Below are positions 43,245 to 53,699 of a stretch of 64,000 nucleotides of DNA, piece after piece. Every line of letters starts with the position of its first letter. Position 1 is the stretch's first letter. The notes below the pieces were generated by a model that was given only the letters and a program-made list of their open reading frames with translations, searched no databases and was not told the origin of the DNA. This DNA is from Agapetus fuscipes (taxonomy: Eukaryota; Arthropoda; Insecta; Trichoptera; Glossosomatidae), in assembly GCA_951799405.1 (NCBI GenBank), contig OX637339.1:8184001-8248000 (forward strand), written 5' to 3'. Both the position numbers and the translations under genes were made by a program.

Positions 43245-43860
43245 CTAAGCTTCACATGTGGTGTTACTTCTTGCCGCGATCTCCCTAGGCTGGTAGAAAG
43301 TTACTAGTGGAACTTATTTATTTTTACAGGTAAGGGAGTCGACCTTACGCTAACCACTTCAGTGGAGTTTTCCCAGCTCTCGAGAGGGCTGACACTCATT
43401 TCTTGTAAAGATTTAGTAAAGCGTGCTGGTAAATACCAATATGTTTCCTAATTCCAAAATTGATAAATTTTATGTTTGAAATAAACCCCGAAACGAGAAA
43501 TCATTTCTTACATCGGTTCCTTGACTTATAGGTTGGTATGCGGCTGACCACCCATACTGTGAAAAAATGGTTCACTTTGCCAATGTCACCCCTGTCTCAG
43601 GGAAGGACGGCAAGAGTTGCAGGGCTTATGTTCATTTGAGATGGGTTCTTATAATATAGGTCCACATGCGGCATGTGTAAGCGCGAAATTATACATGTCT
43701 GCTTGTGGGAATGCATTTGATATAATCTTAAATGGTATATATCCTTGCAGCTTAGATTAGATTAGATTAGATTAGACATCTTTGGTGAGAATAGAAGCCG
43801 AGCTCTCGGCATAGAATGCAACATTCTTCCATTTTTACCACCGAGCTATCGACCGCACCA
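43245..43860 (-). mobile_element. SINE-A split by a family C insertion
   Basis: Tail and body at 43245-43503 (GTAACTAAGCTTCACATGTG to CATTTCTTACATC). The head at 43771-43858 (GGTCGATAGCTCGGTGGTAA on minus) is displaced by family C. ACATC occurs on both sides of the insertion (43508 region and 43769 region), a likely 5-bp target duplication. Confidence 0.85.
43507..43770 (+). mobile_element. Family C, full length, defines the family ends
   Basis: Sits precisely inside SINE-A. Its ends are therefore visible: GGTTCCTTGACTTATAGG at 5' and four TTAGA units at 3'. The sense frame carries a one-base loss in the GAGATGGG region. Confidence 0.9.
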
Positions 43861-43869
43861 CAAATAAAA

Positions 43870-44320
43870 TATTTGTTAGTCTTTTCCCTGGCGGGGATTT
43901 TCATAGTTGTGACCTCAAAACTGAAAAAAAAAATCTATGGAATTTGTTCCGAGTCCACTATAAATGGCTTTCATTAGGTGGGATTTTAAACATACATGCA
44001 TACAGATATGTGATCTAATAAAAATATTAAACAAAAATGGTCATGGACATAAAAATTTAATACAATTTAAATTTTTATTTATAGTACCTTCCTATTTCGG
44101 CATTTTTTTCCATAGCAACTAGCCGCTGCTTATGTTGGCAATAAAAAAATAAAATTATATCGGCCCCCTAATGTGACCCTGCATTAACATGGAACGACCA
44201 GGCCGGGACTTAGGACCGAAACACTATTATTTAATATTTTATTGTATTTTCTAATGGTTTTAATTTGAATCCAGGTCTTGCCAATGCTGTTTTTTTATTT
44301 TTGTGTCTAATATTTTTTTT
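43870..44320. other. No gene recognised
   Basis: AT-rich DNA without supported features. Confidence 0.35.
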
Positions 44321-44324
44321 ATAT

Positions 44325-44568
44325 TGAACTTATAGTTTGATATTAATTAGACTGACCACTTATGTTGTAAAATTTAATTCACTTAGCCAACATCACCATT
44401 GTTTCAGGTAAGGGCGACCAGAGTTGCAGGATTTGCGTCCATTTGAGGTTGACATTTTATTTTGTTAGAACACATGTGGCATGTGTTGCCGCGTACTTAC
44501 ATGTGTCTGCTTGTAGGTATGCATTTAATCTGAATCTTAAATGTTTGTATATCTTTGCAATTTTTGCG
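44325..44568 (+). mobile_element. Family C, diverged
   Basis: GCCAACATCACCATTGTTTC, GTGGCATGTGTTGCCGCGTA and TTGTATATCTTTGCAA. Confidence 0.8.
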
Positions 44569-44744
44569 CCTTTGTAGTGATGTAAATCACAAAAAGTCGC
44601 AAAATATAATAAATATTTAAAACAAAATACAATAAATCTAGTTAATTATTATTAGGTATGGACAAATCAAAATTTATGATGATTGACAGTTTTAAAACTA
44701 GTTTTTGGCCTCGAAAAAATGGGTATGCCAATCGCTTCCTCTTC

Positions 44745-45010
44745 TTTAATCTAAGTCGCAAAGATATATTTACATATAAGGCTAATATTTAATGCATGTC
44801 CTTAAGCAGGCAAATGCAACTTCGCGTTTAGACATGCTGTGTGTGTACTCATAAAATAAACCAAACCTCACGTGACCATTAGACTACGCAAGCCATCTAA
44901 CAACTCCTGCCGCTTTTCCCTGAAAACAGTCTGGTATTGGCAAAAAATTAACCAAGTTTATACAGCATAAGGTGTTCAGCCTCCTACCAACATATTAGTC
45001 AAGGAACTTA
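44745..45010 (-). mobile_element. Family C copy
   Basis: AATCTAAGTCGCAAAGATAT tail side to CTCCTACCAACATATTAGTC start side. Inverted relative to the previous copy. Confidence 0.85.
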
Positions 45011-45494
45011 TAACCTTATTAAAAAAAAAACAAAAACATGAATTGAAAGCTGAAATTTTCTGCCGAAGAAAAATGTGTGCATTGAGAAGACCTGCCCATT
45101 TCAAAACCCACTTGATACAAAATAATTAGAATACGAAATACGACCTCGTAAATGTTCAGAGGACCAAAGCTTAAGTACCGACACCGGCGCTACTTTTGAC
45201 TTCTATATAATGAAAACCAAAGCTTATTCAAAAACATTGTAGCTCGGATCATCTTAAGTACCTGCATTTTTTTTAAATTCCCCGTATCACATTAAAAAAG
45301 TTTGTTGACAAAGAGAAATTTCATATGAAAAGGATATTTTTGAATTGGAAGTCAAAATAAGATTGCTTTGAATATTATGAAGCTTGAGTATAGTGTTGTT
45401 GCATATCAAAAAAATAATGCAATACAATAATGCTTTCAAATTGATAAACCATTAGAATATATATCTATCATTGAAATGTCACAATAAGACTGTT

Positions 45495-45552
45495 CTTCTT
45501 CTTCTTTGTGGCGGATTCCCGCCTACAGCAGGGGTGCCGGTATCAAGTTGTC
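45495..45552 (-). mobile_element. 58-bp LINE 3'-end insertion with 11-bp target duplication
   Basis: Flanked by identical ATAAGACTGTT (45484-45494, 45553-45563). On the minus strand the insert ends in GAAGAAGAAG, the same type of tail as the insertion at 28295-28672. It starts GACAACTTGATACCGG and contains GGCGGGAATCCGCC. Confidence 0.88.
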
Positions 45553-45564
45553 ATAAGACTGTTT

Positions 45565-46110
45565 ATTGTCACCTAGAATCACTCTGAAGTTGGTGTTTAT
45601 TACTATTTATTTAAAAAAAAATATTTAAGAATTAAGTTAAGATACAGTAGTTTTCTTTTTTACCAATATTAGTATGCTGTTCGAACTAAAAATACAAAAA
45701 ACATGTACTTAAATATGACAATGTATTCTTGAATTCATCTTTTTTAATTAAAAAAAAAAAAAAAACACTGAAAGACACACCAAAGCTATCAAAATCCTTT
45801 TGAAAACCCAAAGGCTGAAAAACAATTTCTTAAAAAGCTCAGATGAAAATCGACTACGCTTTTGAGTTCGAAATTAGATCGCAGATGATCTTGGGCTCAT
45901 CTTTTTGACAGAAATGATATCCAAATAATGTTTGGGATTTTTGTGTGTGATTACGAGGCTGGGCTTAATTTGAATTTTTAATGTAAGTTATTAGGCAGTC
46001 ACCGAGAGGTTCTGGAGCATTAGTTTATATTGGTTGTATTGTAAGCGACGCTGCCCAGTACAAACCTGGCGCCTCAGGGCCTTAATGTAGCATTAGCGTA
46101 ACTAATTCTA
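45565..46110. other. No gene recognised
   Basis: AT-rich with a 16-A run near 45752. No frames worth calling. Confidence 0.35.
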
Positions 46111-46114
46111 AATT

Positions 46115-46345
46115 TAGTTCATTCACTTAAAGGTGTATGTGAAGCTGACCAACCATTCTATAAAAAATGGTTCAATTCACCAGTATCACCCCCGCTTTGA
46201 GGAAAATTCGCTAAGAGTTGCAGGGTTTACGTTTATTTGTGATTTAGTTTGTTATTTTATAAGTACACATGCGGTGTGTGTAAGTGTAAACTAGTACGTG
46301 TCTGCTTCATGTTAAATTTAAGTATCTTTAATACTTAGATTACAG
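46115..46345 (+). mobile_element. Family C, diverged
   Basis: AAGAGTTGCAGGGTTTACGT, CACATGCGGTGTGTGTAAGT and ATACTTAGATTACAGA. Confidence 0.75.
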
Positions 46346-46566
46346 ACTAAAGTATTGGAACTGTATAGAGTTATAGACTCGTATCCCAATAGTCTCTTCT
46401 TGTAATGCACGTAGACTCTGAGATAATGCGTGTTTAGAATATTGAAAAATTGTACGTATGCCTTTTTAGAATCAAAATTCATTTAAAGTCAGCTTTACAT
46501 AAATGAAGTTGGTGGCCTCAGAAAATGGTCAGGATTAGAAAAGTCTCACATTTGAGTATTCTGGAT

Positions 46567-46820
46567 TCCTTGACTTATAGGTTGGTATGAGGCTGACCAC
46601 CCATTCTGTAACAAAATGGTTCACTTTGCCAATGCCACTCCTGTTTTAGGGAAAGTCGGCAAGCGTTGCAGGGCTTATGTTCATTTGAGATTGGGTTTTT
46701 AAGTTGTAAGTCCACATGCAGCATGTGTAAGCACGAACTTTTACGTGTCTGCTTGTGGGATTGCATTCAATATGAAGTTTAAATGTAATATCACATATCT
46801 TTGTAACTTAGAATATAGAT
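46567..46820 (+). mobile_element. Family C, full length
   Basis: TTCCTTGACTTATAGGTTGG start, all internal segments, and ATCTTTGTAACTTAGAATAT end. Confidence 0.88.
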
Positions 46821-46965
46821 TATGTTAAAGATGTAGTGATAACAATTATTAAAATAAAAAACGTAGTAATAAAATTAAAGTTATGTCGACAGCTCAGCAG
46901 ATAGAGTACTTACCTTCAATTTCCACAGAGACAGGGATCGATCCTCAGCGAGGTATCAAAAATTA

Positions 46966-47174
46966 ATGATAAAAGAAAACAGCTTTGTTTTCGATTACGT
47001 GAGTATTTATTTTTATATACCACAACCGGTTTCGCAAACATCCGTTTGCATCGTCAGGTGGATCAAGGTTGTGGTATTTAAAAATAAATACTCACGTAAT
47101 CGAAAACAAAGCTGTTTTTCTTTTATCATTAATGATGAACGATTACAAAGTTAATGCCTCTACAATCAATAAAA
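46966..47174 (-). mobile_element. Probable Penelope-like insertion (209 bp)
   Basis: Flanked by identical 12-mers TATCAAAAATTA (46954-46965 and 47175-47186). Consists of two nearly perfect inverted arms of about 62 bp (46966-47027 and 47067-47129) around a hammerhead-like core, then 45 bp more. Variable-length target duplications, inverted partial copies and hammerhead ribozymes are known for Penelope-like retroelements. That assignment is inference because no reverse transcriptase is present. Confidence 0.7.
47020..47061 (-). ncRNA. Hammerhead-ribozyme-like motif, type I with minimal stem III
   Basis: Reading the minus strand: CCAC (stem I, 5' side), CTGACGA (matches CUGANGA), T, stem II GCAAAC-GGAT-GTTTGC (6 perfect pairs, 4-base loop), and GAAA. 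Next comes a one-to-two-pair stem III (A-U, C-G around CG), then the cleavage triplet GTT and GTGG (stem I, 3' side). All conserved core bases are present, with one extra T before stem II. Cleavage would fall between 47024 and 47023. The flanking arms extend stem I by tens of pairs. Confidence 0.7.
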
Positions 47175-47539
47175 TATCAAAAATTATTTCACATTTGAAA
47201 GCCAAAAGTAAAATAGAAAGTTAACTTGGCATCTAAATCCCAAAATCAAAATACCGGCAAAGTTTATCCCGCACTTTACAATAAATGAGAGCTTGCCCCA
47301 GTCCCTAAAGGCTAGTTCGCACAAGGCCACTGATTTAGTCAAGTACCGAGTAATTTAGTAGTGGGCGGGGCGCTACTCGCCCGTGAAGCGTTCGCATTAC
47401 GGTCCAGTACAGTACACAAGTGCGAAGTTGGCTGCAGAAAGCCCTTTCTATAATGGCGGAAAATTTGAATTGGCTGCAGTTTAAAAATATTAATTGAGTA
47501 TTAAAATCATGTTATTATAAAGCCCTTTAAATTGGCTAT

Positions 47540-48540
47540 GGTTTGGTAATATTAACTGATTTATGCCCGGCCACCTAGCTAGGAGCCTGTTTAGCAAACT
47601 TCGAAACTCGACTTTTGTAAATTCGAAATGTATTTTATGGTTTATAAAATAATATACACATTTTAAATAAAAACAACACATGACTATTTGATGTTTTTAA
47701 TAATATCTACCATTTACGCTGCAAGCATTATTTTTTAATTGAATTTTTATCTTTTCAATGATGTGTACAAAGTATATTTTGTATGCACACACTATAATAC
47801 GGCTCGTAGTCTGCAGCTGCATTCAGATGCATTTCTCTGTTGCGTTTTTCGTTGTTGACAATTAACATCAATATTCGACATGTAAAATCGGCATTTTCAA
47901 ATACACGGCGGTCACCAATCAATTATCAAGTTAAAGAAGAAACATGGTTCAACTTTTCAGAGGCTGACCGCGAGAAACTTGTTCAATCCTGCTACATACG
48001 CCTCTCACGTCTGTCACAGATACCAGCTGATGGCTTACAGTGGCATAAAATTGTAATGCCTCTAATTAGTTATCCCCGTGTGTCATTGAATTGTTTCTGT
48101 ACAAAACAATAAGTAACAATCCATCTGAAGGATATCATAAGGCCTGTGATATGACAAATTTATGGTAGGTACCTATAAACATCGATCAATGTAAAAGATC
48201 GATGTTTTTAAATACGTAATAAATTCATGGACGATAATAGTTATTTCCACAACATCTTTACCAAAACTATATTTGTACAGCTCTATTGTCAGCAAAGAGC
48301 TACATGATTGTATTTTTGACAGCTGATATCCGCACCAAAAATCGATGTCATACTATTCTTACCGAAAAAAAATTACCTTTCTCAAAACTTTTTGGACGTA
48401 GATAAGTCCTAGCAACTTCTATATTCTCAAGAGTTTCTAAAAAACAAGGATATCGGTGTGCATATCCACTTATTTACAGTTTAAGCATGACATAACCTCA
48501 CTGACAGGTCGCTAAGTTTAGGAAACGGAACATCGGGATC
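47540..48540. other. Segment present only on the left side of the 5.68-kb element
   Basis: Absent from the right arm, so either inserted at left or deleted at right. The 90-codon frame 47840-48112 (plus) has no motif I recognise. Confidence 0.45.
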
Positions 48541-48711
48541 GCAAATATAAGAAGTTCTTAAGTACTTAAGGCGTGTTATAAAGCCAAATATGCTATTTTT
48601 GTTTCTTACACTTTATGATCTTAACAAAATAGTTACAGTAATGAAAAAAATCAAGCATGTTTATTTATTTTTTATCTTAATTATAAAGCTAGAACAAAAT
48701 ATATAACTTAA

Positions 48712-49124
48712 GAATTGCAACCACCATTTTTTTTTTTTAAAAAAAAACGCGTTTTTTATACATTTTTAGCTTTTTTTTCGTGTGTGCTGTATTTTGGATT
48801 TTTTTTTTTGCTTTTTAATTACAGACCAGTACATTGTTTAGGATCAGTACTCAACCTTTTTTTTATAATGTCAATAGTTTTTGAGTAAATATGGAAAAAC
48901 TGTGTTCTTTGATTTAATTAAAATTTAATTCATTAAGTACTTTTTCCATATTTACTCAAAAACTATTGACATTATAAAAAAAATGTTGAGTATTGATCCT
49001 AAACAATGTATAGTTCTGTAATTAAAAAGCAAAAAAAAAAATCCAAAATACAGCACACACGAAAAAAAAGCTAAAAATGTAAAAAAAACGCGTTTTTTTA
49101 AATATTTTTTTGTGGTGACAATTC
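48712..49124. mobile_element. Fold-back element with TTAA target duplication, 413 bp
   Basis: Ends GAATTGCAACCACC and, inverted, GAATTGTCACCAC. Long inner arms 48738-48901 and 48937-49100 are almost perfectly complementary around a 35-base loop. TTAA lies on both sides (48708-48711, 49125-49128). TTAA duplications are typical of piggyBac and Kolobok types (established); class membership here is inferred. Confidence 0.85.
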
Positions 49125-49129
49125 TTAAG

Positions 49130-49775
49130 GGTATACGAGAGCTTAAGAAGATTATTAATATCGGGACTAAAGAACCTCTTTAATTGTTTTATGAAACTAA
49201 AAGCGTAATTTTATGTCAAATAAATTTGACTGATCATGGTCAGATGTCGTTGCTGAAGTATATAAATTAATGTTCTATGTCAAGCATTACGTTTCATCAA
49301 AAAAATATGTAAAGTATATTAACGCTTTTAGCGAGCGTGTAAGTTTTATAAACTTTTGTTTAAACGCTATGTTTGAGTATTCACGACTGCATGTTTGGTA
49401 CAGAAGTTATGCATGCAAAAATTGCAAAACGAAATAACTTTGCATAAGTATAATTCTATGTTGAAATAATTAAACATTTTTTGGCATCTTGAATTCAAAC
49501 GTTTTGTTGTGAGCAGAGCATATCTTTTGTTATAACAAAGGCGTGCAAAAGTACTATTCCGTCTGTCTCACACTGTATATTATGATGAACGTGGGTATTT
49601 TTTTATATATCGCACACCTAATAAAAAAAAGCAATAGCTCAAATATTAAGAAGGTTGGGAAGTTGCGTTCGAAGTTTTGCATGTTTAATTAATTGTCGCA
49701 CTAAAGCCCACATCAGCCATGACACAAGTTAATAGTTCTCTTTTCTTTTAAAATAAAACTTAAATAGCTGTAAGC
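49130..49775. other. Interior of the 5.68-kb element, no gene recognised
   Basis: AT-rich with a family J motif near 49315-49410. No transposase frame. Confidence 0.4.
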
Positions 49776-49779
49776 TGTA

Positions 49780-50080
49780 ACTCTGTCGCCATTCCGCTAG
49801 GGGTGGCCAGAGCCTCTGCAGAGTTGCCTCCATTTTTTCCTATCCTGACATACCTCTTTCAATTCCTTCATATCCATCACCTTTTTCACGCATTTTCTTC
49901 TTTTACGCTCACTTTGTATATCCCATTCTTTCACAATCTCCACAATCTGATCACTCCATACTTTTCTCGGTCGTCCCTTCCCTCTTTTTCCTTTCACACT
50001 TTCTTTGTAAACATACTTTGTCAGTCTATCATCATTCATTCTTTCCACATACCCAAACCATCTCATCACATTCTTTTGTA
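49780..50080 (-). pseudogene. LINE ORF2 C-terminus (LINE-1 type), best copy
   Basis: About 90 codons are open on minus (49797-50069). Order: RWFGYVERMNDDRLTK, a KGKRGKGRPRK basic block, W-x-DQIV, then a Lys/Arg-rich tail. The RW-x-G-x-V-x-RM and GRPR blocks are the usual end of arthropod non-LTR ORF2 proteins. Upstream domains are missing. The same 3' block occurs at 3835, 4440, 11345, 38430, 55205 and 57770. Confidence 0.8.
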
Positions 50081-50474
50081 TAAATTGTAAAAAAATATCA
50101 TTGGTATAAATTTGACTTATTTCTCTTTTATCCGTAAAATACAGAAAATTATGTCAAAACATTATCCATTATTTTTTATTGCACTTTTTTTGAAAACATA
50201 ATTGGAAACTGAAAAATAATATTTCACGTAATTATTTTAGTTAAGTGATGATAAAAACAGTGAAAAGTAAAACAAGGACTTGGCTTGGATACTATTTTAA
50301 TCAAAATACACTTTCAGTCTTAAAGTTTGGCACATAAAGACAGAAACTAGTAAGGTAACAAAAAATATGAAAATAACATAGAAACTTCCTTCTAGCACAG
50401 GGGTGTCCAACTCAAAATCGTAGCAAGCCGGATTTAGCACTTTTGTAATCGTGGCGGGTTACATTTTTTTTGTT

Positions 50475-50600
50475 GTACTTTAGTCCATAATAATTCTGTT
50501 GACGGGGGAGGGGGGGAGGGGATGGTAGACACGCAATTTTAAAAGTTCATATTGTCCATAATAATTCTGTTGACCGGGGGGGGGGGGGGGTAGGCACGCA
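50475..50600. repeat. 74-bp direct repeat with G-tracts
   Basis: TCCATAATAATTCTGTTGAC occurs twice, each followed by a G-run: GGGGGAGGGGGGGAGGGG near 50505 and about 15 consecutive G near 50576. Then GTAGACACGCAATTT or GTAGGCACGCAATTT. Both could form G-quadruplexes on the plus strand. Confidence 0.85.
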
Positions 50601-50732
50601 ATTTCAATCTTCGCGCGCAATTCAAATCTTAATACTTATCAATATCAAATACAATAATCAAATAGTTCAAATTAAATGAGTCTTAATGAAGTAAGGACTC
50701 TTCAACTTCAACTTCAACTTGTATAATCTATC

Positions 50733-51068
50733 GCAACGCAACTAAAACGCAACTAAGCTACACATATAGTGTAACTTCTTGCCGCGTTATCCCCGAAGGG
50801 TTCGCATGTGGCGAGTTGAACCTTTTTATTTTGACAGGTAAGGGGGCCGGCCTTACGCCAACCACTTCAGTTGAAGTGGAGGTTTCCCAGCTCCCGAGAG
50901 TGCTGGTACTCATTTCTTGTGAAGGCTGAGTAAACCTTGCCGGTATTTTATTTTGGGGTTTGAAATAAACACCGAAACGGGAAATCATTTCTGACACCGT
51001 CGGTGGGATTCGAACCCGAGCTTTCGGCATGGAATGCAAGCACTCTACCACCTGAGCTATCGACCGGA
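50733..51068 (-). mobile_element. SINE-A, full length
   Basis: Head at right (GGTCGATAGCTCAGGTGGTA on minus, B-box GGTTCGAATCCC). Body closely matches 17918-18248. One of the least diverged copies. Confidence 0.9.
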
Positions 51069-51310
51069 CTATCTATAATCTAAACTGCAAAGATATGTTA
51101 TGGCTCATTTGAAATGCATGCCTAGAGACAGGCACATGTAGGTTCGCGCCTACACATTCTGCATGTGTGCATACAAATAAACAAAACCTCACATGAACAT
51201 AAACCTTGCTACTCCTGCCGCCGTTCCCTGAACCGGGGTGGCATTGGCAAAAGTGAACCGATTTTTACAGCACGGGTGGTCAGCCTCATACCAACCTACA
51301 AGTCAAGGAG
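51062..51310 (-). mobile_element. Family C copy
   Basis: TATAATCTAAACTGCAAAGA tail side, then to CATACCAACCTACAAGTCAA. Directly abuts the SINE-A head. Confidence 0.88.
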
Positions 51311-51314
51311 GTCT

Positions 51315-52430
51315 TGCTTAGGCAATTTATAACAGTTGAGATCTGGAGCTTACAACAAAATCAACTTCAAAAACAACAATCAAAAACTCCTACCTTCTTT
51401 TCGTATTTTTATTGCGTTCTTCACATTGGTTCTTCATCAAAATCTCAATTTTCCCAATTTTTGAGTTATGGCTCTTTATTGTAAAGCGTGCGTACATCTT
51501 GCGTGTGCCGAAAACAACGAATTCCTTCTCCAAGTATAAATGTCAACGCTTTAACTATGCCGCGGCGCATACAAATAATGTATCTGACTCACAGCAGCAC
51601 CTCTTACGAGCGTCTCAGTTGCTATACACTTTATAAACACTAGTGTCGAGTTTAAAACGTAATATTTTACGTTCAATATCCAATAACCCATGTGTAGCAT
51701 TATGTCAATATGCGACATAATACAGCGCTTACCAAGTATGACACTCCACGTTTTAACTCAATCATAACGTAAACAAAAAACCTATTAGGACTTATACAGC
51801 GCTTAAAGTTTGCGTCATAGTTTTGATGTATTTTGACAAAACGATTTATTCGAGTAACAACGTTAATTTGCTTTTCAACTTTTTAAAGCCAGCGAAATAC
51901 ATTTTATTCTCTTCTGCCATGCTCAGTGAATAATTATTATTTTCTAAGGTTCCCGAAGCGGCCGCATGGCGCTGAAATCAGTCAAAATTGTGTATGGAAA
52001 TCTTTATTTTTCCATGATAAATAGAAATCGGGGGAGAAAAAATAAAACAAGTATTGCATTACAAACATAAAAAATATTACTTCAAATCCTAAAAAGAAAA
52101 TATACCATTCAATTGCAAATTTACCTACACGATCGTATGCAAAATTTGTGTACTTTTTAAATAACTATAAAAAATCAATGAAAAGTATAAAAAAATAATT
52201 TTCATCTAGAAAAAATAAAACTAATCAAAATAAATGTTTTGAAATAAAAAAAAGTTATGAACTATTCATAACAACAGTAGAAATCTCCATTTAAGGTATC
52301 TCCGTAAATAAAATTATTTTGAATTGGTGTTTGATGGGAAAAAATACCTAATTTTATGTGTTAATTGAATCTGGAAAAAAATGCTACCTTACCATTGAAA
52401 ATATGGGTTATTTCGGTCATCAAAGTTGGG
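51315..52430. other. Interior of the 5.68-kb element, no gene recognised
   Basis: Contains family J motifs near 51560-51850. A 74-codon frame at 51412-51636 has no motif. Confidence 0.4.
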
Positions 52431-53070
52431 CGCGCTGACCTCTCAATCACCCTTAAGTTATATATTTTGTTCAAGCTTTATAATTAAGATAAAAAATTAA
52501 TAAACATGCTTGATTTTTTTTATTACTGTAACTATTTTGCTAAGACCATAAAGTGTAAGAAACAAAAACGGCAGATTTAGCTTTATAACACGCCTTAAAT
52601 ATTTTTAAACAGCACTTTATCTTTAAATATTCTTGCTGAAAACGGGCATTATCTTTTCAAACTGCAGCCAATTTAAATTGCCGCCATTCTTGCATTTCCG
52701 TTTCCCCGCCAAGAGTGAGCGGCCAATGGCGCGGCCGCTAATAAACTCGACTCGGACTCGGGCTTTTCCGTGGCTATTCGGACTCGGACTTTTCCGTGGC
52801 TTCTCGGCAACACTCGCCCACGGACGGTGGGCGGGGCCGCTACTTGCCCGAAAAAATAGAATGAAATGGATCGGCTTGACTAAACCATTGACTTAACTAC
52901 TGGACTAAATTTTTGTGGTTCGCACACGTTTAGCCACTAAATTACTCGGTACTTGACTAAATTACTCGCCTTGTCCGAACCAGCCATAACTCACGTGAAA
53001 TAGTTGGCGTAAGGTCCGCCCCATTACCTGTAAAATTAATTATGCTCCACACTCCACATCGATGGTTAAC

Positions 53071-53328
53071 TGGACAAATATTGTAAGTCCACTTTTTGAT
53101 AAAATTGAGTTATGGTACACATTTTGTAAAACGTGACATTGTCTTTGATCTCTGAAAATATAGTTGGTTCACACGCAATGCAAACCGAGATATAATCAAT
53201 TAAAAATGCATATTAGACTCTTTTGTTAGAGGCACGCAACTTTCATGTTGAGTTTTCTCAAAACTATAAAAAGTGGACATACAATGTTTTCAAGGAATTC
53301 TTATTTGTCTAATTAACGAGACATGTGA
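53071..53328. mobile_element. MITE H, about 255 bp
   Basis: Inverted ends on GTTAACTGGACAAAT and, inverted, GTTAATTAGACAAAT. Further in are ATTGTAAGTCCACTTTTTGA and its inverse. ACAT lies on both sides and may be the target duplication. Interrupts the SINE-A tail. Confidence 0.75.
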
Positions 53329-53699
53329 CCTCTTTGAGGACAACGCGGTAAGAAGTTTCTCTAAATGGGCAGCTTTGTAAGGTAGATACAAAATTTTTGT
53401 TACTGCCCTGGATACACTTCATTACAAGGAGTTAAAAATATCACAGACCAGTCATTTCACCAAATAGTCGTAATTTTGAAATACGGCCGCAATAAAGGTA
53501 AAAGGGGAAACTTAAAATATGTGTAACACACAAAAAAAATAAACAACTTAGGGTCATTTTGAATTCTTACCGTTTACCCACTGACTTTGATGTCCGAACA
53601 TTAAAAACCAAAAATATTTATATTAATGATGTAGTCGACCGGTTGTAGTGCAGTGGTTAACCTTAGATTCATAATTAAATGAAAGTGGGTTCAATTCCA

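Larger units (their letters stand above)
47309..52986. mobile_element. 5.68-kb inverted-repeat element with TAA target duplication
   Basis: Ends AGGCTAGTTCGCACAAGGC and, inverted, TGGCTGGTTCGGACAAGGC, flanked by TAA (47306-47308, 52987-52989). The right arm is continuous for about 550 bp (52435-52986). Its parts match 47309-47530 and 48550-48707 at left. A TWA duplication suggests PIF/Harbinger (inference). No transposase is seen. The interior holds a fold-back element, a LINE end, a SINE-A and a family C copy. Confidence 0.75.
46868..53395 (+). mobile_element. One SINE-A copy split into four pieces
   Basis: Pieces at 46868-46965 (head), 47175-47305 (body 1), 52987-53070 (body 2) and 53329-53395 (tail) follow each other in consensus order. 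The three gaps are filled by a hammerhead-bearing element, a 5.68-kb inverted-repeat element and a MITE. Joins were checked by eye against the copy at 17918-18248. Confidence 0.85.

Noticed and set aside
47840..48112. Transposase fragment in the 5.68-kb element
   Set aside because: I could not see DDE, helix-turn-helix or Myb-like patterns in this frame, so no transposase is called.
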